DNA of 64,000 nt from Gluconacetobacter liquefaciens (GCF_003350405.1 NZ_QQAW01000005.1:62001-126000), one strand, 5' to 3'. Shown: positions 18,654 through 27,806, counted from the stretch's first letter. Program-made: numbers and translations. The notes: generated by a model not told the origin, from the sequence alone.

Positions 18654-20459
18654 ATGCGCTTTTCCCTGCTTCGTGTCCGCTGTGCCGCCCTCATGCTGGC
18701 GGGGTCGATGCTGGCGGGGCTGGCGACGCCGCTTGGGGCAATGTCGGCGGTGGCGGCTCCGGTGCAAGGCGATGTCCTGACCTTCGGCCAGGCGCAGGGC
18801 GCGTTGCCGCCGCTGGCTCCGGCGGAGGGGGCGCACGGCATGGTCGTGTCGGCCCAGCATCTGGCCTCCGAGGTCGGGGCGCATATCCTGGCGCAGGGTG
18901 GCAATGCGGCGGATGCGGCCGTGGCGGTGGCCTATGCGCTGGCGGTGGTCTACCCGGCCGCGGGCAATATCGGCGGCGGCGGCTTCATGACGCTGCGGAC
19001 TCCTGATGGGCATGCCGTCTTCATCGATTTCCGCGAGCACGCGCCGCTGGCGGCGACCCCGACCATGTATCAGGATGCCAAGGGCAGCGTGGTGCCCAAT
19101 CAGTCGATCACGGGCTGGAAGGCCGTCGCGGTGCCGGGAACGGTGGCGGGCATGGATATGATCCTGAACCGCTGGGGGCATCTGACGCGCCAGCAGGTGA
19201 TGGCACCCGCGATCGCTCTGGCACGGGATGGCTTCGTACTTGCCGAAGGCGACGTGCAGTTGCTCAACACGTCGACCGCCGATTTCGCCCGCGATCCCGA
19301 AGCGCGGCGGATCTTCCTGCGGCCCGACGGTACGCCGTTGCAGGTCGGCGACCGTCTGGTGCAGGCCGATCTGGCCGACAGCCTGTCGCTGATCGCGCGG
19401 AGCGGGGCAGCCGCGTTCTATCGCGGCCCGATCGCCGATGCGATCGTCCAGGCCAGCAAGGTCGGAGGCGGCATTCTCCAATCCGACGATTTCCGTCGTT
19501 ATGCGCCCCGCGTGCTGCCGACGCTGACCTGCTCCTATCGCGGCTATCATGTCGATACCGCACCTCCGCCGAGCGGCGGTGGCGTCGCGCTGTGCGAGAT
19601 GCTGAATATTCTCTCGGGCTATGACATGCACAAGCTCGGCCTGTACACCGCGCCTGCGGTACAGCGCGAAGTGGAGGCGATGCGGCGTGCCTATGCCGAC
19701 CGGCAGGATCTGGGTGATCCGGCCTTCGTGCAGAATCCGGTCACGCATCTGGTCGATGTAAGCTACGCGCGGCAGGTGCGCGCGGCGATTCCCACCGACC
19801 GCGCGGTGCCGTCGGCTTCGCTGAAGCCCGGCCAGATCGAGCCCGAAAAACACGAAACGACCCAGTACTCGGTCATCGATGACAAGGGCATGGCGATTTC
19901 GGTCACCTATACGCTGAACGGCTGGTTCGGTGCGAAGGTGATCGGCGGCCATACCGGCATCTTCCTCAATGACGAGATGGACGATTTCTCGTCCCGCCCC
20001 GGCGTGCCCAACATGTTCGGCATTGTCGGCAGCGCCGCCAACGCGATTGCGCCGGGGAAGACACCGCTTTCCTCGATGTCGCCCACCATCCTGTCGCGCA
20101 ACGGCAAGCCGGTGATGGTGATCGGGAGCCCTGGCGGATCGCGCATTCCCACCATCGTGCTGGCTACGATCCTGGGCGTGGTGGATTACGGGCTGGATAT
20201 CCAGCAGGCGGTGGACTTGCCGCGTATCCATGAGCAATGGCAGCCGGAGCCGGTCGAGGTCGAGCAGGGGGCGCTGACCGATGCCGTCGCCGCGACGTTG
20301 GAGCAGGAAGGCTACAAGCTGGCGCCGCACGCGCCGTGGGGCGTGGCCGAAGGCATTCTGGTCGGGGCGCCGCGTCTGGGCGTGCGGCATGTCGGGACGG
20401 CACGGTATTTCGGCGGCTTCGACCGGCGGCATCCCGGTGGGGCGGCTGTCGGAGAGTGA
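18654..20459 (+). CDS. ggt: Gamma-glutamyltranspeptidase
   Basis: Cleaves glutathione and other gamma-glutamyl compounds in the periplasm after self-processing into two chains. Start at ATG 18654 (MRFSLLRVRCAALMLAGSML) gives a signal peptide ending near AVAAPV. The nucleophilic Thr follows the processing site in EKHETTQYSVIDDKG (about residue 402). AVAVAYALAVVYPAAGNIGGGGF and the substrate-binding DFREHAP are present, and SSMSPTILSRNGKPVMVIGSPGGSRIPT is the glutamate-binding lid and oxyanion region. The length of 601 residues is normal. Confidence 0.95.
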   Translation: MRFSLLRVRCAALMLAGSMLAGLATPLGAMSAVAAPVQGDVLTFGQAQGALPPLAPAEGAHGMVVSAQHLASEVGAHILAQGGNAADAAVAVAYALAVVYPAAGNIGGGGFMTLRTPDGHAVFIDFREHAPLAATPTMYQDAKGSVVPNQSITGWKAVAVPGTVAGMDMILNRWGHLTRQQVMAPAIALARDGFVLAEGDVQLLNTSTADFARDPEARRIFLRPDGTPLQVGDRLVQADLADSLSLIARSGAAAFYRGPIADAIVQASKVGGGILQSDDFRRYAPRVLPTLTCSYRGYHVDTAPPPSGGGVALCEMLNILSGYDMHKLGLYTAPAVQREVEAMRRAYADRQDLGDPAFVQNPVTHLVDVSYARQVRAAIPTDRAVPSASLKPGQIEPEKHETTQYSVIDDKGMAISVTYTLNGWFGAKVIGGHTGIFLNDEMDDFSSRPGVPNMFGIVGSAANAIAPGKTPLSSMSPTILSRNGKPVMVIGSPGGSRIPTIVLATILGVVDYGLDIQQAVDLPRIHEQWQPEPVEVEQGALTDAVAATLEQEGYKLAPHAPWGVAEGILVGAPRLGVRHVGTARYFGGFDRRHPGGAAVGE

Positions 20460-20466
20460 AGGCCAC

Positions 20467-20493
20467 GCTCATGCCGCGTCTGGCGGCATGAGC
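20467..20493 (+). terminator. Hairpin after ggt, possible terminator
   Basis: A perfect 11-bp stem GCTCATGCCGC / GCGGCATGAGC with a 5-base loop GTCTG starts 7 bases after the ggt stop. There is no run of T after it, so it may be a weak or Rho-assisted terminator, or a 3' end stabiliser. Confidence 0.5.
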
Positions 20494-20669
20494 CTGTCAT
20501 CCTGATCGCGCGATTCGGCTGGCATTCAGGCGGGGCAGGGGCGAGGACGTGGAGTGGGTGATTTGGTGGATCTGACTTTATCTATGTAAAATCAATGACT
20601 TGATTGGTTTTTTCTTTGGTCGTTTGCGTTCCTTGAGGTGTTGAAGGGGCTGCTGCTCCATTCGCCCTC

Positions 20670-20700
20670 TTGTATCCGCCTCCCGGTTCCGTGCTATGAA
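20670..20700 (+). promoter_or_regulatory. Likely promoter of the SRP RNA gene
   Basis: TATGAA at 20695-20700 sits 5-6 bases before the predicted RNA 5' end and serves as a -10 box; TTGTAT at 20670-20675 could be the -35 box, with a long 19-base spacer. The call rests mainly on position. Confidence 0.45.
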
Positions 20701-20704
20701 GTGC

Positions 20705-20804
20705 GTGGGAGACCGGCAACGGACGGGCGCCTTGCCAACCCGGTCAGGTCCGGAAGGAAGCAGCCGCAGTGAGTTTTGTCCGGGTCGTCTGTTCGGTCTC
20801 CCAC
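20705..20804 (+). ncRNA. ffs: Signal recognition particle RNA (small bacterial type, 4.5S)
   Basis: The SRP helix-8 signature GGTCAGGTCCGGAAGGAAGC is at 20742-20761, with the asymmetric and GGAA tetraloop regions intact. The ends pair as a long rod: GTGGGAGACC at the 5' end with GGTCTCCCAC at the 3' end. About 100 nt, without an Alu domain, is the common Gram-negative form. It joins Ffh to target inner membrane proteins. Its position directly before dnaX is common in bacteria. Confidence 0.95.
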
Positions 20805-20869
20805 CCCGGAAATTCAGTTATCGACGACGCCGCACCTGATGCGGTGCTGCATTGTTGCCGGAAATCGTC

Positions 20870-22903
20870 ATGACCATGTCTTCGGACCAAGATATGTCCG
20901 GAGATCCGGACCTGCCGCTTCCGCCCGATGCGGGTATGGGACTGTTCGGGGACGTGCCTGCGCCTGCCGCCCCGAAGGCGCCCGAGCCGGCACAGGGTCC
21001 CTACCGTGTCTTGGCACGCAAATATCGTCCGACCACCCTTGATGATCTGATCGGTCAGGATTCGACCGTCCGTATCCTGCGCAATGCCTTTGCGCTGGGG
21101 CGGGTAGCGCATGCCTTCATGCTGACGGGCGTGCGCGGCGTGGGCAAGACGACCACCGCGCGCATCATCGCCCGGGCGCTCAACTGCATCGGGCCGGACG
21201 GCAAGGGTGGTCCCACCGCCGATCCGTGCGGGGTGTGCGCCAATTGCGTGGCGATTCTGGCCGACCGTCACCCCGACGTGCTGGAGATGGACGCGGCCTC
21301 GCGCACCGGTGTGGACGATGTGCGCGAGATCATCGAGGCCACGCGCTTCCGCCCGATGCAGGGGCGGATGAAGGTCTTCATCATCGACGAAGTCCACATG
21401 CTCTCGCGCAACGCATTCAATGCGTTGCTCAAGACGCTGGAGGAGCCGCCGGCCCAGGTCACGTTCATTTTCGCCACCACCGAACTACGCAAGGTGCCGG
21501 TCACGGTGCTGTCGCGCTGCCAGCGATTCGACCTGCGTCGCGTGCCGCAGGCCGAACTGGCGGCCCATTTCGGTCGTATTGCCCAGGCCGAGGGCGCGGA
21601 CTGCACGCCCGACGCGCTGGCGCTGATTGCCCGCGCTGCCGACGGGTCGGTTCGCGACGGGCTCTCGCTGCTCGATCAGGCAATTGCCCAGGGTGGAGCC
21701 GAGGCCGGTGGCGGCCCGATCGGTGCCGAGCTCGTGGCGGACATGCTGGGGCTGGCCGATCGCGGCCGGGTGTTCGACCTGCTGGAGGCCGTGCTGTCCG
21801 GCCAGCCGGACCAGGCGCTGACGATTACCGACGAGGCCCATGCCCGCGGCGCCGACCTGGGCGTCATGCTGGGCGACCTGCTGGAACTGATTCACACCGT
21901 CTCGCGCCTCAAGGCTGTGCCGGCATTGCGTCAGGTCGCCGATCTGCCGGAGGCCGAGCGCGAACGGGGCGGTGCGCTGGCCGACCGGCTGTCGGTGCCG
22001 GTGCTGGGACGGACGTGGCAGATGCTGCTGAAAGGCCTCTCGGAGGTCGAGATGGCGGCCGACCGGCGGCAGGCGGCCGAGATGGTGCTGATCCGGCTGT
22101 GCTACGTGGCCGATCTGCCGCCGCCGGGCGACCTGGTGCGTCGTCTGACGGAGGGCGGGGCGTCTGTCCCCGCCGGTCCGGCGGTGCGCACCGGAATATC
22201 CGATGGCGGGCCAGGCCCCATGACGGGCGGATCGACGCAATCCAGCACGATTGCGTCGGGGCGACCGGGTGGCGGGCAGGTGGTGGCCCATGGCGGATTG
22301 CGCATGGTAGCCAATGGCGGCGTGCGGATCGTCGATCCGGCCGGGGAGGCGGTAGGCGAATCGGTCGCGGAGATGGCACCGGAGCCTGCGGAAGCGCCGG
22401 CGCCGGAAGACGATACCCCGCCTGCGCTGACGACATGGCGCGAGGTCGTGGCGTTCGTCTCCGGGCGCGATGCCATGCTGCATGGCCACCTGCGCCATTC
22501 CACCCATCTGGTCGCCTTTGCGCCGCCGCGCATCGATATCCGGGTGCAGCGCGCCGGGCTACCGGGGCTGGCTCGCCGGCTGGAAACCCTGCTGCGCCGC
22601 GAAACCGGGCAGGAATGGGAGGTTCGTTCCTCGACCGAGGAAGGGCAGGCGACCCTGGCGGAACAGGGTGCCGAGATCATCCAGTTCCATCGGGCATCGG
22701 CCGAAAGCCACCCGTTGGTCCGCGCGATTTTCGCGCGCTTTCCCGACGCCGTCCTCGGGGCGGTGACGGATCATTCGCTTGACGATTACGGCCTGCCGCC
22801 CGAAGAGGCGGCATCCGTCACGCTGGCGCCGGATCTGGAATTCGCCCCGCTCGATGCCGAACTGGTGGACGAGGACGATCTGGACGCGGGCGACGAGAGG
22901 TAA
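20870..22903 (+). CDS. dnaX: DNA polymerase III subunits gamma and tau
   Basis: Clamp-loader ATPase. I start at ATG 20870; a TTG at 20852 and an ATG at 20876 are alternatives. The order is: conserved [20 protein letters not shown], Walker [14 protein letters not shown] (near residue 87), the four-cysteine zinc module (LNCIG, then CGVCANC), [10 protein letters not shown] Walker B, and the sensor [10 protein letters not shown]. The alphaproteobacterial C-terminal tau region follows a Gly/Ala/Pro linker (about residues 440-520) and ends in a very acidic tail. I did not see an E. coli-like AAAAAAG slippery site, so a short gamma form made by frameshifting is not evident. ybaB follows after 13 bases. 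Confidence 0.96.
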   Translation: MTMSSDQDMSGDPDLPLPPDAGMGLFGDVPAPAAPKAPEPAQGPYRVLARKYRPTTLDDLIGQDSTVRILRNAFALGRVAHAFMLTGVRGVGKTTTARIIARALNCIGPDGKGGPTADPCGVCANCVAILADRHPDVLEMDAASRTGVDDVREIIEATRFRPMQGRMKVFIIDEVHMLSRNAFNALLKTLEEPPAQVTFIFATTELRKVPVTVLSRCQRFDLRRVPQAELAAHFGRIAQAEGADCTPDALALIARAADGSVRDGLSLLDQAIAQGGAEAGGGPIGAELVADMLGLADRGRVFDLLEAVLSGQPDQALTITDEAHARGADLGVMLGDLLELIHTVSRLKAVPALRQVADLPEAERERGGALADRLSVPVLGRTWQMLLKGLSEVEMAADRRQAAEMVLIRLCYVADLPPPGDLVRRLTEGGASVPAGPAVRTGISDGGPGPMTGGSTQSSTIASGRPGGGQVVAHGGLRMVANGGVRIVDPAGEAVGESVAEMAPEPAEAPAPEDDTPPALTTWREVVAFVSGRDAMLHGHLRHSTHLVAFAPPRIDIRVQRAGLPGLARRLETLLRRETGQEWEVRSSTEEGQATLAEQGAEIIQFHRASAESHPLVRAIFARFPDAVLGAVTDHSLDDYGLPPEEAASVTLAPDLEFAPLDAELVDEDDLDAGDER

Positions 22904-22916
22904 GGAGAGACAGTCG

Positions 22917-23240
22917 ATGAAGAATCTTGCCGGGCTGATGAAGCAGGCCACCCAGATGCAGGCCCGCATGGAGGAAATGCAGTCCAAGCTGGAAGGCATG
23001 ACGATCGAAGGCAGCGCCGGAGCCGGCATGGTGCAGGTGACGCTGAACGGCAAAGGCGACATGAAGGCCATCAGGATCGACCCCAAGTTGGCCGATCCGA
23101 ACGAGATGGAAATGTTGCAGGATCTGGTCATTGCCGCCTGCGCCGACGCGCGCAAGCTGCTGGACGAGCGCGCCTCGGAGGAAATGAAGAAGGTCACGGG
23201 CGGCATGAACCTGCCGGCGGGCCTGAAGCTGCCGTTCTAA
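22917..23240 (+). CDS. ybaB: YbaB/EbfC family nucleoid-associated protein
   Basis: A 107-residue DNA-binding protein, typical in length. It shows [22 protein letters not shown] at the start, an amphipathic helix, then [25 protein letters not shown] and a C-terminal helix pair ending [11 protein letters not shown]. Family members form dimers shaped like tweezers that bind DNA. AAGGAGA precedes the ATG. dnaX-ybaB-recR is a widely conserved operon. Confidence 0.95.
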   Translation: MKNLAGLMKQATQMQARMEEMQSKLEGMTIEGSAGAGMVQVTLNGKGDMKAIRIDPKLADPNEMEMLQDLVIAACADARKLLDERASEEMKKVTGGMNLPAGLKLPF

Positions 23241-23265
23241 GAGCCGGTTCGGGTCGGGCGGCGGC

Positions 23266-23865
23266 ATGGGTGGAGCGGACATCGAACGGCTGATCGCGCT
23301 GCTGGCGCGTCTTCCGGGACTGGGGCCGCGTTCGGCCCGGCGCGCGGCGCTGGCGCTGCTGCGCCAGCCGCAGACGCGCATGCTCCCGCTGGCCCAGGCG
23401 ATGGAACAGGCGGCACGCACCGTGCGCACCTGTTCCACCTGCGGCAATCTGGATACGCACGATCCCTGCGGCATCTGCACCGATTCGGCGCGCGACCGGG
23501 GGCTGGTCTGCGTAGTCGAGACAGTGGGCGACCTCTGGGCATTGGAGCGCGCCGGTGTCCATCGGGGCGTCTATCAGGTGCTGGGCGGCACGCTGTCGGC
23601 GCTGTCGGGCACCGGCCCCGACGATCTGAACCTCGCCCCCTTGCTGGCGCGGCTGGAAGAAGGCGGGGTGCGCGAGGTGATCCTGGCGCTGGGGGCCACC
23701 GTCGAGGGAGCCGCGACCGCGCATTGGTTGCAGGATCGCCTGGCGGGCTTTGATGTCCCGGTCAGCCGCGTCGGGCAGGGCGTGCCGATGGGGGGGGGGG
23801 CGCTGGACGTGCTGGATGATGGCACGCTCGCCGCCGCCCTCACCGCCCGAAAAATCTATTCGTAA
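23266..23865 (+). CDS. recR: Recombination mediator protein RecR
   Basis: Helps RecF/RecO load RecA at gaps. The 199-residue protein has the helix-hairpin-helix LPGLGPRSARRAAL near the N-terminus, the C4 zinc finger (Cys56, 59, 68, 71; CSTCGNLDTHDPCGIC), then the Toprim domain with VVETVGDLWALE. Near the C-terminus, most RecR proteins read VPxGGELDYLD; here the stretch is VPMGGGALDVLD, one residue longer, and is encoded by a run of 11 G (23790-23800). The final codons of the gene overlap the left arm of the second inverted-repeat element. Confidence 0.95.
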   Translation: MGGADIERLIALLARLPGLGPRSARRAALALLRQPQTRMLPLAQAMEQAARTVRTCSTCGNLDTHDPCGICTDSARDRGLVCVVETVGDLWALERAGVHRGVYQVLGGTLSALSGTGPDDLNLAPLLARLEEGGVREVILALGATVEGAATAHWLQDRLAGFDVPVSRVGQGVPMGGGALDVLDDGTLAAALTARKIYS

Positions 23866-24015
23866 ACGCGCGCTGGTGGCGATCCGACGCGCGTCCGCTC
23901 TGCTTCGGTGCTCACGGTCCATAAGGTCGTTCCGCTCCGGTGCTCGCGGACACACGACGGGCGCGGCCCTATGGGCCGCTCTCGCTCACCAGCCCCTGTT
24001 TCCGAACAGATTTTT
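23850..24015. repeat. Long-armed intergenic inverted-repeat element, copy 2
   Basis: The left arm AAAAATCTATTCGTAAAC (23850-23867) contains the recR stop codon. The right arm at 23998-24015 is its complement with two mismatches. Next inside come GCTGGTG / CACCAGC, identical to copy 1. The inner hairpin GCGGCCC-TAT-GGGCCGC occupies the place of the TGCCGC-TGC-GCGGCA hairpin of copy 1, and CGGTC...GGTCG (with G-T pairs) replaces CGGCC...GGCCG. Pairing is thus kept while sequence changes. The element ends 21 bases before the next start codon. Confidence 0.85.
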
Positions 24016-24036
24016 GGAGATTATGGGGAGAGGGGA

Positions 24037-24828
24037 ATGACGATGTGGCCGATATCCGACGCGATTCCCCGGGTGGCGTTTGTGACGGGTGGAGCCGCGC
24101 GGCTGGGGCGGGCGATCGCGCTGGCTCTGGCGGATGCGGGCTTCGCCGTCGCTATTCACTACCGCTCGGGAGAAGACGATGCCCGGCGGACGGTGGAGGA
24201 CATCGTGGCGCGAGGGCAGCGCGCCTGCATGCTGCACGCCGATCTGGCCTGCGAGGCCGAGGTGACGCCGCTGCTCGACCAGGTGCGGGCCGAACTGGGG
24301 CCGGTCGGCGTGCTGGTGAACAATGCCAGCACCTTCGACCGCGATGAATGGAACGATGCGACGCGTGCCAGTTGGGATGCGCATCTGGAGCCCAATCTGC
24401 GCGCGCCCTTCGTGCTGACGCAGGCTTTCGCCCGGCAGGTGCCGGAAGGGGCCGAGGGCATGGTGCTGAACATGCTCGACGAGCGCGTCTGGTCGCTGAC
24501 GCCGCATTTCGTCAGCTATACGGTGTCGAAATCCGCCCTGTGGACGCTGACACGCACATTGGCACTGGCGCTGGCGCCCAGGCGCATCCGGGTCAATGCC
24601 ATCGGGCCAGGCCCGGCGCTGCCTAGTCCGCGCCAGAGCAGCGAGCAGTTCGCGCGGCAATGCGCGTCGGTGCCGATGGGGCGTGGGACCTGCCCGGACG
24701 AAGTCGCGCGGGCCGCGTTGTCGTTGCTGTGCCTGCCGTCGGTCACCGGGCAGATGCTGGCGCTGGATGGCGGGCAGCACCTGCAATGGTCCCCGACACC
24801 CGCGCCCGGGCAGATGCCGGAAGAGTAA
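24037..24828 (+). CDS. SDR oxidoreductase, FolM-like (pterin reductase family)
   Basis: Start at ATG 24037 after a purine-rich GGGGAGAGGGGA. The 263-residue protein has the SDR nucleotide loop TGGAARLGRAIA, NNASTFDRD, and the active-site YTVSKSALW. The TGGAxRLG loop and the immediate neighbour folB (dihydroneopterin aldolase) point to the pteridine reductase/FolM branch, which reduces dihydromonapterin or dihydrofolate with NADPH. The assignment is an inference from motif plus context. The catalytic Ser found in most SDRs is not obvious here, as is also the case in pteridine reductases, where Asp takes its place (MLDERVWS). Confidence 0.82.
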   Translation: MTMWPISDAIPRVAFVTGGAARLGRAIALALADAGFAVAIHYRSGEDDARRTVEDIVARGQRACMLHADLACEAEVTPLLDQVRAELGPVGVLVNNASTFDRDEWNDATRASWDAHLEPNLRAPFVLTQAFARQVPEGAEGMVLNMLDERVWSLTPHFVSYTVSKSALWTLTRTLALALAPRRIRVNAIGPGPALPSPRQSSEQFARQCASVPMGRGTCPDEVARAALSLLCLPSVTGQMLALDGGQHLQWSPTPAPGQMPEE

Positions 24829-24852
24829 CCAGAAGAACCAAGAGGCCGTTCA

Positions 24853-25251
24853 ATGTCCATTTTCGCCGCATGGCCGGTCCAGCCGCCGCTGCGTCGCGTG
24901 TTCCTGAAGGATATGGTTCTTCAGGCCAATATCGGGGTCTACCCTCACGAGCAGGGCGTGACCCAGCGCGTCCGTATCAATATCTCGTTCGGCGTGCCGG
25001 ACGAGCCGGGGCTGACGGTCGGGCGCGACGATCTGAGCCGTACCGTATCGTACGAGCGGATCGTGCTGATGGTGCGGCGAATCATCGCCGAGGGTCATGT
25101 ACGGCTGGTCGAGACGCTGGCCGAGCGCATTGCCATCGGCGTTCTGGCCGACGAGCGGGTGCAGGTCGTGCGGGTGCGGGTGGAAAAGCCCGACATCTTC
25201 GACGATCTCGACGCCGTGGGCGTCGAGATCGAGCGCTGGCGCGCCGAATGA
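24853..25251 (+). CDS. folB: Dihydroneopterin aldolase
   Basis: Splits 7,8-dihydroneopterin in folate synthesis, or epimerises it in the FolX branch. RRVFLKDMVLQANIGVYPHEQG contains the conserved GVYxxE stretch; the active-site Lys is in VRVEKPDIFDDLDAVGVEIER. The length of 132 residues is normal. The protein is cytosolic and octameric in the family. The gene lies 24 bases behind the FolM-like gene, likely one transcript. The hairpin just after the stop has its T-run only on the opposite strand. Confidence 0.92.
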   Translation: MSIFAAWPVQPPLRRVFLKDMVLQANIGVYPHEQGVTQRVRINISFGVPDEPGLTVGRDDLSRTVSYERIVLMVRRIIAEGHVRLVETLAERIAIGVLADERVQVVRVRVEKPDIFDDLDAVGVEIERWRAE

Positions 25252-25274
25252 AAAACCCCCGCCGAAGGCGGGGG
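25251..25274 (-). terminator. Terminator for the minus-strand FYDLN gene
   Basis: CCCCCGCC-GAA-GGCGGGGG forms a perfect 8-bp stem. Read on the minus strand it is followed by TTTTT. It therefore ends transcription of the gene at 25282 and may also slow readthrough from folB. Confidence 0.85.
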
Positions 25275-25281
25275 CATCCCA

Positions 25282-25608
25282 TCAGTTGTCGTGTTCGTCG
25301 GAGTCGGTGCTGACGTCGATGTCGGCGCTGATCTCGTCGTCATCGTCGTCGAGATCCGAGGTGTCTTCCATCACGTCGTCATCGGCCTCGTCGTCGGTAT
25401 CCAGATCGACGGCGGTATCGATATCACCATCCTGGGCCTTTTTCGGGCTCTCGGGGACGGCATCCACGGGCGCGCGGCGCAGGCGGGGCACATCCGCCGG
25501 CTGCTCGGTGCCGCATTTCGGGCACACGGCAGGGCTCTTGCCCAGATCGTAGAAACGGGCGCCGCAGGAGACACAGACGCGCTTGGTGCCGAGATTGGGC
25601 TGGGCCAT
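25282..25608 (-). CDS. TIGR02300-type protein: zinc ribbon with acidic tail
   Basis: Start at ATG 25608 (MAQPNLGTKRVCVSCGARFYDLGKSP). Residues 11-35 form a C4 zinc ribbon (CVSCGARFYDLG...CPKCG) with the FYDLG/N signature of this alphaproteobacterial family. From about residue 58 to the end the chain is almost entirely Asp, Glu, Ser and Thr, with runs such as DLDDDDDEISADIDV. Its function is unknown; the acidic tail suggests binding to a basic partner such as a ribosomal or nucleoid protein. It is divergent from aroA, as is usual for this family. Confidence 0.87.
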   Translation of the reverse strand: MAQPNLGTKRVCVSCGARFYDLGKSPAVCPKCGTEQPADVPRLRRAPVDAVPESPKKAQDGDIDTAVDLDTDDEADDDVMEDTSDLDDDDDEISADIDVSTDSDEHDN

Positions 25609-25803
25609 GCTTGAAACCTGTCGATCCTGGAATGGGTTGGACGAAAGCCGCGGCGAAGGCTGCTTAGGGCGGAGCCCCATGCCAGCTTGTGCGCCGTATG
25701 TCAAACCGCGATCGTTGCATCCATGACATTTTCGCGTTTTTTGGTGCCGTCACGCATGGCGGTAATTGACTTCGTTGCGAACAATCCGGAAGGGATTGGT
25801 CCC

Positions 25804-27153
25804 ATGGAAAGCATCAACGCCCCCGCCTCGCGCCCGCTGACTGTCCATGCGGCAACGACCCCTCTTGCCGGGGCCGTCGCGGTGCCGGGTGACAAGTCGA
25901 TCAGTCACCGCGCCCTGATGTTCGCGGCGCTGGCGCGCGGCGAAACCGGGATCACCGGCCTGCTGGAGGGCGAGGACGTACTGCGCACCGCCGCCGCCAT
26001 GCGGGCGCTGGGCGCCATCGTCACCCGTACAGCGCCGGGCACCTGGCAGGTGATCGGCCGGGGCCTGGGCACGTTGCAGGAGCCGGACGACGTGCTGGAC
26101 ATGGGCAATTCGGGCACGGCGGCGCGGCTGCTGTCGGGCATCCTGGCCAGCCACGGTATGTTCTCGGTCATGACCGGTGACGGCAGCCTGCGCGGCCGGC
26201 CGATGAAGCGCGTGACCGATCCACTGTCGGCCACGGGCGCGCGCTTCACGTCCCGTTCGGGCGGGCGGCTGCCGCTGGCGATCGAGGGCGTGGCCGACCC
26301 GGCGCCGCTCTCCTACCGGTTGCCGGTGGCCTCGGCCCAGGTGAAATCCGCCGTGCTGCTGGCGGGGTTGAATGCCGCCGGCACCACGCGCGTCGAGGAG
26401 CCGGTGGCGACGCGCGACCATACGGAAAACATGCTGCGCCATTTCGGCGCCGAGGTTTCGGTCGCGCCGCTGGGGGCGGGCGGACGTGTCATTACCCTCA
26501 CCGGCCGGCCCGATCTGGTCGCGCGCGATGTGGCGGTGCCGGGCGATCCGTCATCGGCGGCATTCGTGCTGGCGGCGGCGTTGCTGGTGCCGGGATCGTC
26601 GGTGACGGTGCGCGGCGTGGGATTGAACCCGCTGCGCACCGGCCTGTTCACCACCCTGCGCGAGATGGGCGCCGACCTGCGCCTGTCCAACGAGCGGGTG
26701 GAGGGCGGCGAGCCGGTGGGTGACCTGACGGCGGTGGCAGGCCCGCTGCACGGTGTGGACGTGCCGGCCGAGCGCGCACCCTCGATGATCGACGAATATC
26801 CGATTCTGGCCGTTGTCGCGGCCCATGCCTCCGGCCCGTCGCGCTTCAGGGGGCTGGAGGAACTGCGCGTGAAGGAAAGCGACCGCCTGTCGGCGACCGT
26901 GGCGCTGTTGCAACGCAACGGCGTCACCGTGGACGTGGTGGGGGACGACATGCTGGTGACCGGCACCGGCGGTGCGGTGCCCGGCGGCGGCCTGGTCGAA
27001 ACGCGGATGGATCATCGCCTGGCCATGAGCGCCACCGTGCTGGGGCTGGTCGCGGCCGAACCGGTGAAGGTGGACGATACGGCCTTCATCGATACCAGTT
27101 TCCCCGGCTTCATCGACCTGATGAACAGCATCGGCGCGGGGCTGGTGGCATGA
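25804..27153 (+). CDS. aroA: 3-phosphoshikimate 1-carboxyvinyltransferase (EPSP synthase)
   Basis: Joins shikimate-3-phosphate and PEP in aromatic amino acid synthesis. Start at ATG 25804 with GGAAGGGA upstream. The 449-residue protein has VPGDKSISHRALMFAALA (catalytic Lys), LDMGNSGTAARLLSG, and the second signature LRVKESDRLSATV. The NSGTAARLLSG loop with Ala at the glyphosate-contact position recalls class II, glyphosate-tolerant EPSP synthases seen in alphaproteobacteria such as Agrobacterium; this is an inference from the motif. It overlaps cmk by 4 bases. Confidence 0.96.
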   Translation: MESINAPASRPLTVHAATTPLAGAVAVPGDKSISHRALMFAALARGETGITGLLEGEDVLRTAAAMRALGAIVTRTAPGTWQVIGRGLGTLQEPDDVLDMGNSGTAARLLSGILASHGMFSVMTGDGSLRGRPMKRVTDPLSATGARFTSRSGGRLPLAIEGVADPAPLSYRLPVASAQVKSAVLLAGLNAAGTTRVEEPVATRDHTENMLRHFGAEVSVAPLGAGGRVITLTGRPDLVARDVAVPGDPSSAAFVLAAALLVPGSSVTVRGVGLNPLRTGLFTTLREMGADLRLSNERVEGGEPVGDLTAVAGPLHGVDVPAERAPSMIDEYPILAVVAAHASGPSRFRGLEELRVKESDRLSATVALLQRNGVTVDVVGDDMLVTGTGGAVPGGGLVETRMDHRLAMSATVLGLVAAEPVKVDDTAFIDTSFPGFIDLMNSIGAGLVA

Positions 27154-27806
27154 GCCGCGCGCTGGTCATCGCGGTTGACGGCCCGGCGGCCGCCGGCAAG
27201 GGCACGCTGGCCCGCCGGTTGGCCGATGCGCTGGGCCTGCCCTATCTGGATACCGGATTGCTCTATCGCGCGGTCGGGCGGCGGATGCTGGATGCGGGGC
27301 TGGACCCGGCGGCGCAGCCGGCCGATGAACAGGCGCGGCGGGTCACGCCGGAGGACCTGAAGCGCGGCGACCTGCGGGTGCCGGAGGTCGATCGCGCGGC
27401 CAGCCTCGTCGCCGCCCAGCAGGCGGTGCGGGCGATCCTGGTGGATGTGCAGCGCGATTTCGCCCGTGCCGCCGGCGGCGTGCTGGACGGGCGGGATATC
27501 GGCACCGTCATTTTCCCCGATGCTCAGGTCAAGCTGTTCATCACCGCGTCGCCCGCCGCGCGGGCGCGCCGACGTTGGGAGCAACTGGCGACCGACCGCG
27601 ACGCGCCGGACCGCGAAGCCCAGATCGCGCGTGTCGAGGCGGAACTAGTGGCGCGTGACGCCGCCGATGCCGGCCGCGCCGTGGCGCCGCTGAAGGCAGC
27701 CGTGGACGCGGTCGTGATCGACACCGACCATATGACGGCGGAGCAGGTGCTGGCCGAGGCGCTGCGCGTGGTGCGGGTGCGGGCGGACGCTCTCGGCACC
27801 GTGTAG
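27150..27806 (+). CDS. cmk: Cytidylate kinase
   Basis: Phosphorylates CMP and dCMP. P-loop GPAAAGKGTLARRLA at residues 11-25, YLDTGLLYRAV, VLDGRDIGTVIFPDA and the C-terminal VVIDTDHMTAEQVL are all characteristic. The 218-residue length is standard. It starts inside the aroA stop (ATGA). aroA-cmk-rpsA is the usual order in proteobacteria, and the 236-base gap before rpsA suggests a separate promoter there (TTGACA at 27846). Confidence 0.95.
   Translation: MSRALVIAVDGPAAAGKGTLARRLADALGLPYLDTGLLYRAVGRRMLDAGLDPAAQPADEQARRVTPEDLKRGDLRVPEVDRAASLVAAQQAVRAILVDVQRDFARAAGGVLDGRDIGTVIFPDAQVKLFITASPAARARRRWEQLATDRDAPDREAQIARVEAELVARDAADAGRAVAPLKAAVDAVVIDTDHMTAEQVLAEALRVVRVRADALGTV

Noticed and set aside
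25251-25274. Terminator for folB on the plus strand
   Set aside because: The stem is strong but the T-run exists only on the minus strand, so it was assigned to the opposite gene.
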